Origin: Adhaeribacter soli
GTDB taxonomy: Bacteria > Bacteroidota > Bacteroidia > Cytophagales > Hymenobacteraceae
Direction of reading: 5' to 3'
Assembly (NCBI RefSeq): GCF_008727925.1
Contig: NZ_VTWT01000004.1
Coordinates: forward strand, 310,001-374,000
Length of the DNA stretch: 64,000 nucleotides
The notes beneath the pieces were generated by a model. The model was not told where the DNA came from, did no database searches, and saw nothing but the letters and a program-made list of their open reading frames with translations. This document shows positions 42,573 to 52,505 of the stretch, one piece after another; within the stretch, counting starts at the first letter, position 1, and every line of letters begins with the position of its first letter. Both the position numbers and the translations under genes were made by a program.

Positions 42573-43733
42573 ATGCATGAAATAAAAATAGGCGTATTGC
42601 TTTGCCGGTCAACCCTTTACCCCACCATTTCTGCCGATATTTTTACCGGAATAAAAGCGGGGCTTAAACAGTTCGGTTTGGGCAATGCAAAAGTGATAAT
42701 GGAAAATGTAGGTTTTGGCGGGGTCGAAGATGAAGTGTATGCCAAAGCCGAAAAACTGGTGCTGCAGGAAGAAGTACAACTGCTGATCGCATTTCTCGAC
42801 CATTTTGCCGCCGTTAAGCTCGATTCGCTGGTCAATAATTCAGGTTGCCTGCTGCTCGTACTGGACCCCGGTGGCAACGTTCCGGTAGAGAGCCAGGCTG
42901 CTGCCAATCGTTTTACGCTTTCCCTGCAGGCAGCGCTCGGCAGCCGCATCAGCGGAAAAATGGCAGCCGGCAATAATAACCCGAAAAGTATTTTTGCCAC
43001 TTCCTTTTATGAAGGCGGTTACCTGGGCTGCTACGCCTTTGTCCGGGGGCTGGAAAAAAGTGGCGGGTCGGTTTGCTACAACGACGTTATTCCTTTCCGG
43101 TTCGAAAACTATAATCCCCAACTAATCAGGCAGGCTATTGAGCAGCAGCAACCTTTTTCCGTTCTGGCTCAGTTTAGCGCCGAGGCCGGCGGTATTTTCC
43201 TGAAGGAATTTGCCGCCCTGGAAGCCCATCAGAAAACCAGATTATTCGTTTCGCCCTTTTTACTCGAAGAAAGCTGGCTGGCTACCCAACCGTTTTTGTT
43301 CGAAAATATAGAAGGCTGCACGGTTTGGTCAGAAGAACTCGACCTGCCCGAAAACAAGCTGTTTCTGGAAACCATGCAGCAGGCCGGCAAGAAAGGCAAT
43401 ATCTTTTCCCTGTTGGGTTGGGAAGCCGGCCAGTTCTGTTCGCGTGTGACAGAAATTAACGGCGATGCCGGCAACTGGCAGCCGGAAGCTTTAGAAAAAT
43501 TAAGCCGGTTAACCTTTAACTCGCCCCGTGGCCCCCTAACTCCGCATCCGGAATCGCATTATTTTATCAGCCCTATGTACCGGGCAAAGGTGGTTGCAGC
43601 CAGCCAAACCAATACCTGTAAGCTGGAGGTGCTGGGCGAAGTGGAAAATATAGGGCAGGAATGGCAAGAATTTCTGGCAGACCTGCCGGAGTCTACCTTC
43701 TCCCGCTGGACCAATACTTATTTATGTTTGTAA
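42573..43733 (+). CDS. Type-I periplasmic-binding-protein fold, no signal peptide
   Basis: This 386-residue protein starts MHEIKIGVLLCRSTLYPTIS and continues as a Leu/Ile/Val-binding-type (type I PBP) fold: DIFTGIKAGLKQFG, VQLLIAFLDHFAAVK, SIFATSFYEGGYLGCYAFVRG and VLAQFSAEAGGIF. The C-terminus has HYFISPMYRAKVV. Normally such proteins are exported, but here no signal peptide or lipobox is present, and the ATG is preceded within seven bases by a terminator hairpin. So it is probably cytoplasmic, or exported by another route. No ABC permease genes are nearby. It sits between the collar genes and the giant adhesin; the role is unknown. Confidence 0.7.
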   Translation: MHEIKIGVLLCRSTLYPTISADIFTGIKAGLKQFGLGNAKVIMENVGFGGVEDEVYAKAEKLVLQEEVQLLIAFLDHFAAVKLDSLVNNSGCLLLVLDPGGNVPVESQAAANRFTLSLQAALGSRISGKMAAGNNNPKSIFATSFYEGGYLGCYAFVRGLEKSGGSVCYNDVIPFRFENYNPQLIRQAIEQQQPFSVLAQFSAEAGGIFLKEFAALEAHQKTRLFVSPFLLEESWLATQPFLFENIEGCTVWSEELDLPENKLFLETMQQAGKKGNIFSLLGWEAGQFCSRVTEINGDAGNWQPEALEKLSRLTFNSPRGPLTPHPESHYFISPMYRAKVVAASQTNTCKLEVLGEVENIGQEWQEFLADLPESTFSRWTNTYLCL

Positions 43734-43992
43734 CTTGTGATGTTGTAACATCAATTTATTAATTTAGCGCTTGCTTCTTCGGACTCTTTGGTTTTCTCAT
43801 TCCGGATTTAGCAGGGCAGTTCATATTTAAATCACCTTTGCCAAAAGTACGCCTATAACGGTGCGGGAAGAACCTGAAAACCAAGAAAGTACCTGGTAGC
43901 TTGTTTTGTTTTAATTAATTGAATAAGGTTCAGGCTTTCTCCAAACTAAAGATTTAAAATAAATTCATTTATCCTTTAAACCCAAAAAATAT

Positions 43993-46900
43993 ATGATGAA
44001 ACTCTACTCACCCAAATTATCAGAAAGGAGTTGGAGGCGCTTGCTTGTAGTGGCAATGCTTTGGCTGCTCGGTTTCGGTTACCAGGTAAAGGCACAGACT
44101 ACCCTGGCAACCGGCGATATTTCCATTGTCGGCTGGAACTCCAACACCACCGATCAGATCGCCTTTGTTCCCTGGGTATCGCTGGCTCCCAATACCGTTA
44201 TCCGTTTCACCGATAATGGCTGGAATTCCGGAGCATCTGCTACCCAGGCAGGTAATAGCCGGAATTTAGAGCAGGTTGCCATGTGGGTAAATACCTCGGG
44301 CAGCACCATTGCTGCCGGCACAGTTATCATTATTGAACCGGTTTACCTGAACGGCGGCTATTATGCGAGCATGGGTACTGTTTCGGTATTCAATAACGGG
44401 GGAGGCACAACCTCTTCTATGGCACTTACCAATATCGGAGACCAGCTTACTGCTTATCAAACCGCTAATCCTGCCGATCAAACCTTAAGCTCCACGGGCT
44501 TTTCCCCAACTAACACAAGTCCGGCTACTTTTAGCGGAACGGTACTATATGCCCTTTCCTGGCCAAACGGCTGGCTTACTTCCGGATCTTCCGGTTCCCA
44601 GACTTCTTACCTGCCATCTGATTTAACTAGCTATAATATTGCATTTACCGGCGGGTCTGCCGCGGTTCAGGGGGGGAGATATTCCGGGTCAACTTCCGGG
44701 CTTTCCATTTCCCAATACAAAGCAGCGGTAAATAATCCAGCCAACTGGACGGTGAGTAACACTTCCGTAGCTCTTAATAGCTCTTCCGTTCCTGATTTTC
44801 AGACTGCCCCACCTGCACCGGCCATTACGGGACATCCTGGCAACAGAACTCGGTGCGCGGGCGGGAATGCTACCTTTTCGGTAACGGCCACCAATGCCAC
44901 TTCTTATCAATGGCAGGTAAATACCGGCTCAGGCTTTACAAACGTAGCAAATGCTGGCGTTTACAGCGGTGCTACCTCTTCAACCCTTACTATTACTGCT
45001 GTAACCGGCGCTATGAACGGATACCAGTACCGGGTGGTAGTTTCCGGTGCCACCGCACCTGCAGCCACTTCGAATACGGCTACGTTAACGGTTTCTAATA
45101 TTGTTGTGTCTTCAGCCTACGTAAATGTGAGTTGTAATGGGGGAAGTAATGGCGCTGCCGCCGTTTCGGTTTCCGGAGGTATAACGCCCTATACGTATTC
45201 CTGGTCGCCAAGGGGAGGAACAAGCTCAACTGCAACTGGTTTATCGGCCGGAACCTATACCGTTACCATAACCGATGATATTGGCTGTACTGCTACCCGC
45301 ACTTTCAATATCACCCAACCTGCTGCTCCCGTTTCCGGAACAACCGTAGTTACTAATGTTTCCTGCAATGGCGGAAACACCGGCGCTATAAACTTAACGC
45401 CAACCGGTGGCACATCACCGTACACTTATAACTGGGGTGGTGGCATTACTACGGAAGACCGCTCCAACTTAACTGCCGGCACTTATACCGTAACCATTAC
45501 AGATGCGAATAGCTGTACTGGTACGATTACTGCTACGGTCAACCAACCAGCCTCTCCGGTGTCTGGTGTAGGAGTTGTAACCAATGTGTCGTGTAATGGC
45601 GGATCTAACGGTACTATAGATCTTACACCAAGTGGCGGCACTGCTCCCTATACTTATTACTGGGCGGGCGGAATAACCACCCAGGATAGAACAGGCTTAA
45701 CTGCCGGAAATTATTCAGTTGTAATTACCGATGTTAACGGTTGTACATCCACCCAAAGTTACTTCGTAAATCAGCCTAGTGGGATAACTGCCACTACCAC
45801 GGCTACGGATGCAACCTGCAGCAGCGCTGCCAATGGTTCGGCTACCGTAACGGCATCCGGGGGTACAAGCCCTTACACCTATAGCTGGGCGCCTTCAGGA
45901 GGCACCGGGGCAACGGCCAGCAATTTAGCTCCCGGTACCTATACCGTTACAGTAATCGATGCGAATAACTGTACAAAACAAGCTACGGCAACGGTAACTG
46001 CACCTGCTGCTCCCGGTAATCCTGCTGTATTTGGAAACGGAACCTGGAATGTGTACGCCTGGAATGCCGGGGGGGGGGCCAATACCGGTGCTTCATGGTC
46101 TCAGAATTACGCTGGTTTCTATACCGATACTACCCTGAACATGAATACCGTGCCAATTTGGAATACTCTTACTTCCCCTTCCGATGCGCCCGGATACCAG
46201 GGCTGTGTCGTAGCGGCAGATAATCATTCCTGGAGCGCGAAGCGTACCGGTTTTACCTGTGGCTATTATATCATCAGTATTCCGGCCCACGACGACCATG
46301 CTGAATTGTTAATTAACGGTAGTATGGTTTGGCAACATATTGGCTGCTGCGATTCGCACACCAACGTTTGGCAGGGTTACTTGTCGCCTACGAGCCAGGT
46401 TGAATTCAGGGTTACCGAAGGCGGCGGCAATTCTTACGGAGAGATTACTTTTGCCCGGGTAAAACCTACCATTTCTGGCCTTACCACTATTTGCGGAGGA
46501 AGCCCGGTAAACCTTGCGGCCACGCCGGCCACCGGAAGTACTTATTTGTGGTCTACCGGTGCAACCACACAAAGTATTAACGTTACAACCCCCGGAACTT
46601 ATTCGGTTACCATTAGCGGTGCAGGCTGTTCTTCTACCGTTAGTACTACGGTAACAGAAGTAGTTGCTACTGCCGCCGGCGCAACCATTTGTGCCGGAGA
46701 TACCGCAACACTTACAGCCAGCGGGGCAGATGTCTATAACTGGTATAATGCGGCTTCAGGCGGCACTTTATTGAAAACCGGCGCTTCTTTTACTACGCCG
46801 GTTTTAACGAACACCACCACTTATTATTTACAGGGAGTAAAAACACAAACGAAATCGCTGAGTACCATTAATACCGGTGGTAATAATCAGAATGGGGTAA

Positions 46901-49900
46901 TGTTTCAGGTAGCTGCCCACAAGAGCCTGACTATTAATGGCTTTACCATTACCCCGACAAGTGTGGGCAGTACCATTCCTTTAAGATTCTATTATAAAAC
47001 AGGCACTTACAGTGGATTTCAGAATAATGCCTCCGCCTGGACCCTGCATGCAACTACCAGTGTAGTGAACGCCGGATCACAAATTTTTGTGCCGGTTCCC
47101 GAACTGGCCTTACAACAAGGTCAGCAATACGCTTTTTACATAACTACTACAGACGGAACCAATATAAGCTATACCAATGGGGATAATACCTTTACCGATG
47201 GTAACCTGACCATCACTACCGGTACCGGAAATATGTATCCTTTCAGTACCGTATATTCTCCGCGTACCTGGAATGGTTCTCTCTCTTATATGTTGCCAAC
47301 TTGCGAAGGCCCGCGTAAACCGGTAACCGTTACGGTTAACCCGGCAGCAACCCTTACCATTAATGCTGCAAATGTAACCTGCCATGGTGCTGCCAATGGT
47401 ACGGCAACTGTTTCTGCTTCCGGCGGCACTGCCCCGTATACTTATTTGTGGAGCAATGGTGCTACCACCGCTACGATCTCCAATCTGGCTCCCGGAACGT
47501 ATACGGTAACCTCAACCGATGCGAAAGGATGCCGTTCCACGAATACGGTTACCATTACGGAGCCTGCCTCTGTTTTGGCCGCAAATGTTACCGGTACAAA
47601 TGCTACCTGCAACGGCAGTGCGACCGGTACGGCTTCCGTATCTGCAAACGGCGGTACGGCACCCTATAGTTATTCCTGGTCTCCTGCAGGAGGGACGGCA
47701 GCAACTGCTTCCGGACTGACGGCTGGTACCTATACGGTAACCATTACGGATGCCAGGGGCTGCACTATAACCAGGAGTTTAACGATCGGTCAGCCTGCTG
47801 CAATTGCCGGCTCCACAGTTGTTACCAATGTTTCCTGCTTTGGAGGTTCCAATGGTTCCATAAATCTAACGCCTTCTGGCGGTTCAGGGCCTTACACCTT
47901 TAATTGGGGCGGAGGCGTTACTACCGAAGATCGCACAGGCCTTTTGGCTGGTAATTATTCCGTAACCATTACAGATGCGAATGGATGTACCGGCACGGTA
48001 ACGGCTACAGTCGGACAACCAGCATCCCCGGTATCCGGAACCACGGTTATAACCAATGTAGCGTGTAACGGCGGTAATACCGGTGCCATCAATCTTACTC
48101 CAACCGGTGGTACTGGTTCATATACATTTTTATGGAACGATGGAAGAACTACTGAAGACCGCACTGGATTAGTTGCCGGTACTTATTCGGTAACTATTAC
48201 GGATGCCAATAGTTGCACCAGTACCGTAACGACTACGGTTGGCCAGCCAGCTTCGCCGGTTTCCGGTACTACGGTTGTAACCAACGTGGCGTGTAACGGC
48301 GGAACTAATGGCGCGATTAATTTAACCCCTAACGGCGGCACGGCTCCATATACATTTAACTGGGGTAATGGCATTACCACCGAAGACAGAACCGGTCTAG
48401 CCGCTGGTACTTATACGGTTGTAATTACTGATCTTAACGGTTGCACCGCTAGTATTTCTGCTGCTGTTGGCCAACCAGCCACGGCAATAGGCGGAAGTAC
48501 AGTAGTATCGCATGTAAGCTGCTTTGGTGGCTCCAATGGAACCATTGATCTAACGCCATCAGGCGGTACGGCGCCATATACTTACAACTGGAGCGGCGGT
48601 ATTACAACGCAGGACAGAACGGGTTTATCAGCCGGAACTTATACCGTTGTAATTACCGATGCGAATGGTTGTACCGGTACTGTAACGGCTTCGGTTAACC
48701 AGCCGAGTGCACCTGTTTCCGGAACTACGGTAGTTACGAACGTAAGCAGCTTCGGCGGCAGCAACGGAGCTATTAATTTAACGCCTTCCGGCGGTACTGC
48801 ACCTTACACCTATAACTGGGGTGGCGGTATTACAACGCAGGACAGAACAGGATTAATTGCGGGAACATATACTGTAACTATTACCGACGATAATGGCTGT
48901 ACCGGAACGGTAATGGCTACTGTCACGCAGCCTGCACCTTCTTCCAACGCAAATCTGGCCAACCTGACGCTGAGTTCAGGAACCCTGAATCCGGTTTTTG
49001 CAGCAAATACGACTTCTTATACCGCTTCGGTTAACAGTTCCACTACCTCCGTTGTACTCACTGCAACTATTGCTGACCCTGCTGCGACGCTTAAAATAAA
49101 TAATACCGCAGCAACCAGCGGAAGCGGACGGAGCATAACTTTAGCATCAGGCAGTAATTTAATTACCGTGGAAGTGACTGCTCAGAACGGAAGTATCAAA
49201 ACCTACACGGTAAATGTTACCCAAATGACACCTACCGGCCCGATTTCCTGGACAGGTACTACTTCCACCGATTGGAACACGGCTTCTAACTGGAGCAGCA
49301 ACAGCGTTCCTGCTTCAACGAGCGATGTGGTAATTCCATCCGGAGTTTCCCGCTACCCGGTTATCTCTTCCGGCACTTCTCTGGCCAAAGACCTGACAAT
49401 TGCTTCGGGAGCAAGCTTAACGGTTAACGGCGGCACGCTTGAGGTAAAAGAAGACTTCACGAACAACGGCAGCTTCACTGCTACGGGCGGCTCCGCTATT
49501 TTCTCCGGTTCAGTCGTGCAGGTGATTGGAGGAGCGAACCCTTCTGCTTTCCATGACCTTACCATCAGTGCTGCCGGTGCCAGTTTAGCCGGTCCTGTTT
49601 CTGTTCAGCGGGTGCTTACGCTGAATGGTAACCTGAACACGAATGGCAATACTTTCACTTTGCTTTCAAATGCTTCAGGTACAGCCATGGTAGTAAATGC
49701 TGGCGGCGTAGTAAACGGCACCGCTAAAGTGCAGCGTTACATCAACCCTGCCCTGAATGCAGCAGCAGGTTACCGCCACTTTGCTTCTCCGGTGACTGCT
49801 ACTACGGTAAGTGACTTTGCTACTGCAGGCTTTACACCGGTAGTGAACCCGGCCTATAATACAGCTGCTAAACCAGGAACGGTTCGTCCTTTCCCAACCG

Positions 49901-51072
49901 TGTTCCAGTATAACCAGAGCCGCTTAACCAACGACAGCGCTGCTACCATGGACTTCGGCTTCGGCTGGGAATCTCCGGCCGCTTTGTCTTCAGCTTTAAC
50001 GCCAGGCAAAGGCTACTCAGTAAACATTCCTGCTTCCCAGACAGTAGACTTTACCGGTACGCTCAGCAACGGCACGGTAACGGTTACAGGTCTGGGCAGA
50101 GGAGCAACAACAGAATCAGGGTGGCATTTACTGGGTAATCCTTATCCTGCTCCAATCGACTGGGACAACATTACTATTCCTTCAGGCATGATGGATGCCG
50201 TATATGCCTTCCGTTCCTCTTCGGCTTACAACGGCTCTTATGCTGCATACGTGAACGGAGTAGGATCACTGACCGGAGGAGTAATTCCGGCCATGCAGGC
50301 CTTTTTTGTACGAACTACTGCAGCTGTTTCTTCTTTCAGCTTCAGCAATGCTGCCCGCTTAACTACGTACCAGAACCCTTCTTTCTACAGAAGTACTGAA
50401 ACCCGTCCTTTGCTGCAACTTTCAGCCAGCAAAGGCCAGCAGCAGGATGAAGCATATTTGTACTTAGAGCAGGGGGCAACTACCGGTATGGACAATAGCT
50501 TTGATGCTTATTCTTTGCCGATGGGAGCGGTACGGGTGTATACCTTAGCCGGTGCTTCCCAGCTTTCTATCAATGGTTTGGGTTATTCAGCAGCTCCGCA
50601 ACAGATTCCATTAGTTGTAGAAGGAGCAGCCGGAACGTACCAGCTCAAAGTAGAACAGCTGTTGAACCAGTTCCAGGTACAATTAGAAGACAAGCAGCTT
50701 AATACCATGCAGACACTTACCCCAACTTCAGTTGTTTCTTTCTCGCATGCGGGCGGAAGCACCGCTACCAGGTTTGTACTGCATGTAGGTGCAAGAGTAA
50801 GCGGAGTTGCCGATGCAACAAAAGGTATGGAAGTGAAACTCTATCCAAACCCGAGCCAAGGCAAGTTCCAGCTGCAGCTCTCCGGCCTGAAAGCTTCTTC
50901 CGCTGAAATGACCATTACTGATATTGCAGGTAAGGTGGTAATGCAGAAACAGGTGAAAGCCAGCAATGGTACTATCTCAGAAGCAGTAGAACTGAAAGCC
51001 GCTAAAGGAATTTATCTGCTTCAGATCAAAGCCGATCAGCAGGTGATTACCCGGAAAGTGGTAGTAGAATAA
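43993..51072 (+). CDS. Giant T9SS-secreted adhesin with 11 SprB repeats
   Basis: This 2359-residue protein has a signal peptide ending LLGFGYQVKAQ. An N-terminal beta domain follows (36-270, GDISIVGWNSNTTDQIAFV), then an Ig-like domain (274-368). SprB repeats 1-4 are at about 371-674 and a GLEYA/PA14-like carbohydrate-binding-type domain is at 675-830. Ig/PKD-like segments reach 1117 and SprB repeats 5-11 run 1118-1649. A cadherin-like domain is at 1650-1745, then a beta-rich region, and a T9SS type A sorting domain from about 2280 (VKLYPNPSQGKFQLQLSG). Each SprB unit is about 75 residues with GGTAPYTYNW and AGTYTVTITDANGCT. Predicted to be a cell-surface adhesin, possibly gliding-related. 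A G10 tract lies in codon 693-696. Confidence 0.93.
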   Translation: MMKLYSPKLSERSWRRLLVVAMLWLLGFGYQVKAQTTLATGDISIVGWNSNTTDQIAFVPWVSLAPNTVIRFTDNGWNSGASATQAGNSRNLEQVAMWVNTSGSTIAAGTVIIIEPVYLNGGYYASMGTVSVFNNGGGTTSSMALTNIGDQLTAYQTANPADQTLSSTGFSPTNTSPATFSGTVLYALSWPNGWLTSGSSGSQTSYLPSDLTSYNIAFTGGSAAVQGGRYSGSTSGLSISQYKAAVNNPANWTVSNTSVALNSSSVPDFQTAPPAPAITGHPGNRTRCAGGNATFSVTATNATSYQWQVNTGSGFTNVANAGVYSGATSSTLTITAVTGAMNGYQYRVVVSGATAPAATSNTATLTVSNIVVSSAYVNVSCNGGSNGAAAVSVSGGITPYTYSWSPRGGTSSTATGLSAGTYTVTITDDIGCTATRTFNITQPAAPVSGTTVVTNVSCNGGNTGAINLTPTGGTSPYTYNWGGGITTEDRSNLTAGTYTVTITDANSCTGTITATVNQPASPVSGVGVVTNVSCNGGSNGTIDLTPSGGTAPYTYYWAGGITTQDRTGLTAGNYSVVITDVNGCTSTQSYFVNQPSGITATTTATDATCSSAANGSATVTASGGTSPYTYSWAPSGGTGATASNLAPGTYTVTVIDANNCTKQATATVTAPAAPGNPAVFGNGTWNVYAWNAGGGANTGASWSQNYAGFYTDTTLNMNTVPIWNTLTSPSDAPGYQGCVVAADNHSWSAKRTGFTCGYYIISIPAHDDHAELLINGSMVWQHIGCCDSHTNVWQGYLSPTSQVEFRVTEGGGNSYGEITFARVKPTISGLTTICGGSPVNLAATPATGSTYLWSTGATTQSINVTTPGTYSVTISGAGCSSTVSTTVTEVVATAAGATICAGDTATLTASGADVYNWYNAASGGTLLKTGASFTTPVLTNTTTYYLQGVKTQTKSLSTINTGGNNQNGVMFQVAAHKSLTINGFTITPTSVGSTIPLRFYYKTGTYSGFQNNASAWTLHATTSVVNAGSQIFVPVPELALQQGQQYAFYITTTDGTNISYTNGDNTFTDGNLTITTGTGNMYPFSTVYSPRTWNGSLSYMLPTCEGPRKPVTVTVNPAATLTINAANVTCHGAANGTATVSASGGTAPYTYLWSNGATTATISNLAPGTYTVTSTDAKGCRSTNTVTITEPASVLAANVTGTNATCNGSATGTASVSANGGTAPYSYSWSPAGGTAATASGLTAGTYTVTITDARGCTITRSLTIGQPAAIAGSTVVTNVSCFGGSNGSINLTPSGGSGPYTFNWGGGVTTEDRTGLLAGNYSVTITDANGCTGTVTATVGQPASPVSGTTVITNVACNGGNTGAINLTPTGGTGSYTFLWNDGRTTEDRTGLVAGTYSVTITDANSCTSTVTTTVGQPASPVSGTTVVTNVACNGGTNGAINLTPNGGTAPYTFNWGNGITTEDRTGLAAGTYTVVITDLNGCTASISAAVGQPATAIGGSTVVSHVSCFGGSNGTIDLTPSGGTAPYTYNWSGGITTQDRTGLSAGTYTVVITDANGCTGTVTASVNQPSAPVSGTTVVTNVSSFGGSNGAINLTPSGGTAPYTYNWGGGITTQDRTGLIAGTYTVTITDDNGCTGTVMATVTQPAPSSNANLANLTLSSGTLNPVFAANTTSYTASVNSSTTSVVLTATIADPAATLKINNTAATSGSGRSITLASGSNLITVEVTAQNGSIKTYTVNVTQMTPTGPISWTGTTSTDWNTASNWSSNSVPASTSDVVIPSGVSRYPVISSGTSLAKDLTIASGASLTVNGGTLEVKEDFTNNGSFTATGGSAIFSGSVVQVIGGANPSAFHDLTISAAGASLAGPVSVQRVLTLNGNLNTNGNTFTLLSNASGTAMVVNAGGVVNGTAKVQRYINPALNAAAGYRHFASPVTATTVSDFATAGFTPVVNPAYNTAAKPGTVRPFPTVFQYNQSRLTNDSAATMDFGFGWESPAALSSALTPGKGYSVNIPASQTVDFTGTLSNGTVTVTGLGRGATTESGWHLLGNPYPAPIDWDNITIPSGMMDAVYAFRSSSAYNGSYAAYVNGVGSLTGGVIPAMQAFFVRTTAAVSSFSFSNAARLTTYQNPSFYRSTETRPLLQLSASKGQQQDEAYLYLEQGATTGMDNSFDAYSLPMGAVRVYTLAGASQLSINGLGYSAAPQQIPLVVEGAAGTYQLKVEQLLNQFQVQLEDKQLNTMQTLTPTSVVSFSHAGGSTATRFVLHVGARVSGVADATKGMEVKLYPNPSQGKFQLQLSGLKASSAEMTITDIAGKVVMQKQVKASNGTISEAVELKAAKGIYLLQIKADQQVITRKVVVE
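45100..48942 (+). repeat. Coding SprB repeat arrays (about 225 bp units)
   Basis: Four units at 45100-46015 and seven at 47345-48942 inside the adhesin gene, separated by a unique 1.3 kb segment. Units 7-11 are the most alike, suggesting recent unequal exchange. Confidence 0.85.
46069..46078 (+). repeat. G10 homopolymer inside the adhesin gene
   Basis: Ten consecutive G within codons for AGGGA near residue 693. A shorter G7 run lies at 44670-44676 in the same gene. A tract of this length is a known type of slipped-strand mutation site in other bacteria. Confidence 0.9.
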
Positions 51073-51476
51073 AACGTTATCGTTTAAGCGTAAAAAAGCC
51101 GCCCCGGATAAATGGGGCGGCTTTTTTTATGAAGAAAGGATGTGCTGATCAGACCAGGGAACCAGGTGAAAGAATTAAGATTCTGAGGCAGGTTTCAATC
51201 AGGTTCGTTGCCCGATAAAAAGCTTCGGATAACCTCAAAAATATACTGGCCGCCTTGTAAATAGTATATCAATTGTGGTAAGGTAAAATGCTTTAGAAAA
51301 ATCTGAACCTATCGGATGAAGGCTTGTCGCTTAAAACTTAGGCAAAGCCAGGAAAATGCTATAGTTTGGCACCTGAAAAGTAAGAATGGTTATAGTCAGG
51401 GATTTGATTCCGGAAATTTTAATTTTAAACCCTTCAACACAAAATCCCTCAACCAATTTTAAGAAATAAAAAAAAT
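51073..51476. other. Intergenic region after the adhesin
   Basis: Apart from the terminator at 51093-51128, I see no gene here. The stretch before 51477 is A-rich, as expected for a Bacteroidota leader. Confidence 0.5.
51093..51128 (+). terminator. Rho-independent terminator of the adhesin
   Basis: Stem gccgcccc (51098-51105) pairs with ggggcggc (51114-51121), followed by seven T. It lies 20 bases after the stop. Confidence 0.9.
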
Positions 51477-52505
51477 ATGCTGCAACGCCAGATGTACCGG
51501 ATGCCCAAAGCCGGTTCCATCCGAAATTTGGAATTGGTAACGGAAATGCTGATCCAGCCCCAGGCAAATGAGGTATGTGTGAAAGTAAAAGCAGTAGGTC
51601 TCAACTTTGCTGATATTTTTGCCATGCAGGGCCTTTACAGCGCTACTCCCAAAGGATCATTTATTCCGGGGCTGGAATTTTCCGGTGAAATTATAGCAGT
51701 AGGGGAGAACGTGCATACCTGGAAAACCGGAGACAAAGTGATGGGAGTAACCCGATTTGGCGGCTATGTTTCTCACCTCAATATAAACGAACGTTACGTA
51801 GTGCCGCTGCCGGAAAACTGGAGCTTTGAAGAAGGTGCTGGTTTTCTGGTGCAGGGCCTTACGGCTTACTATGCCCTGAAAGAGCTGGGAAATCTGCACA
51901 AAGACATGACCGTCCTTATTCACAGCGCGGCTGGTGGGGTGGGTATTCTGGCTAACCGGATCTGTAAGAAATTCGGGGCATACACCATTGGTACGGTCGG
52001 CAGGGAAGATAAAGTGAAATTTCTGCAGGAGGAAGAAGCCTACGATAAGGTGATCGTACGGGACAAAGACTTTCCGGAAAAACTAAAAACCGCGCTGGGG
52101 AACCGGCCCTTGCAGCTGATCCTGGAATGCATAGGCGGCAAAGTTTTAGCAGAAGGTTGGAAATTACTGGCGCCTACCGGCCGGATGGTGGTGTACGGCA
52201 ATGCCAGTTTTACGAGTCATGGTTCCCGGCCCAATTACTTTAAGCTGATCTGGAAGTACCTGAACCGTCCAAAGATTGATCCCTTGCGGTTACCAACCGA
52301 GAATAAGTCGCTTCTGGGATTTAACCTGATCTACCTCTACGAAGAAACCGATAGGATGCTCCGTTTTCTGCTTGAGTTGCAGGCCCTTGCGTTAAAGTCC
52401 CCGCACATTGGGCACGTATTCCCCTTTGAAGAAATGCAACCGGCTATTCGTTTGTTTCAGCAGGGTAAAACAGTAGGCAAAGTGGTGGTAAAACTAAGTG
52501 AATAG
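51477..52505 (+). CDS. Zinc-independent MDR oxidoreductase (quinone reductase-like)
   Basis: This 342-residue protein has GLNFADIFAMQGLY near residue 40, typical of the VAT-1/quinone oxidoreductase branch of the MDR superfamily. The NADPH-binding loop is LIHSAAGGVGILANRI at about 140-155. The zinc-binding Cys and His of true alcohol dehydrogenases are absent. The C-terminal PFEEMQPAIRLFQQGKTVGK then VVV is usual for the family. Expected reaction: NADPH-dependent reduction of a quinone or enone. The specific substrate is unknown and no neighbour helps. An alternative ATG 15 bases downstream (MYRMPKAG) is possible. Confidence 0.87.
   Translation: MLQRQMYRMPKAGSIRNLELVTEMLIQPQANEVCVKVKAVGLNFADIFAMQGLYSATPKGSFIPGLEFSGEIIAVGENVHTWKTGDKVMGVTRFGGYVSHLNINERYVVPLPENWSFEEGAGFLVQGLTAYYALKELGNLHKDMTVLIHSAAGGVGILANRICKKFGAYTIGTVGREDKVKFLQEEEAYDKVIVRDKDFPEKLKTALGNRPLQLILECIGGKVLAEGWKLLAPTGRMVVYGNASFTSHGSRPNYFKLIWKYLNRPKIDPLRLPTENKSLLGFNLIYLYEETDRMLRFLLELQALALKSPHIGHVFPFEEMQPAIRLFQQGKTVGKVVVKLSE

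Noticed and set aside
45100-48942. Regular repeats as a CRISPR array
   Set aside because: The units are coding SprB repeats of about 225 bases in one open frame, with no short identical repeats or unique spacers.
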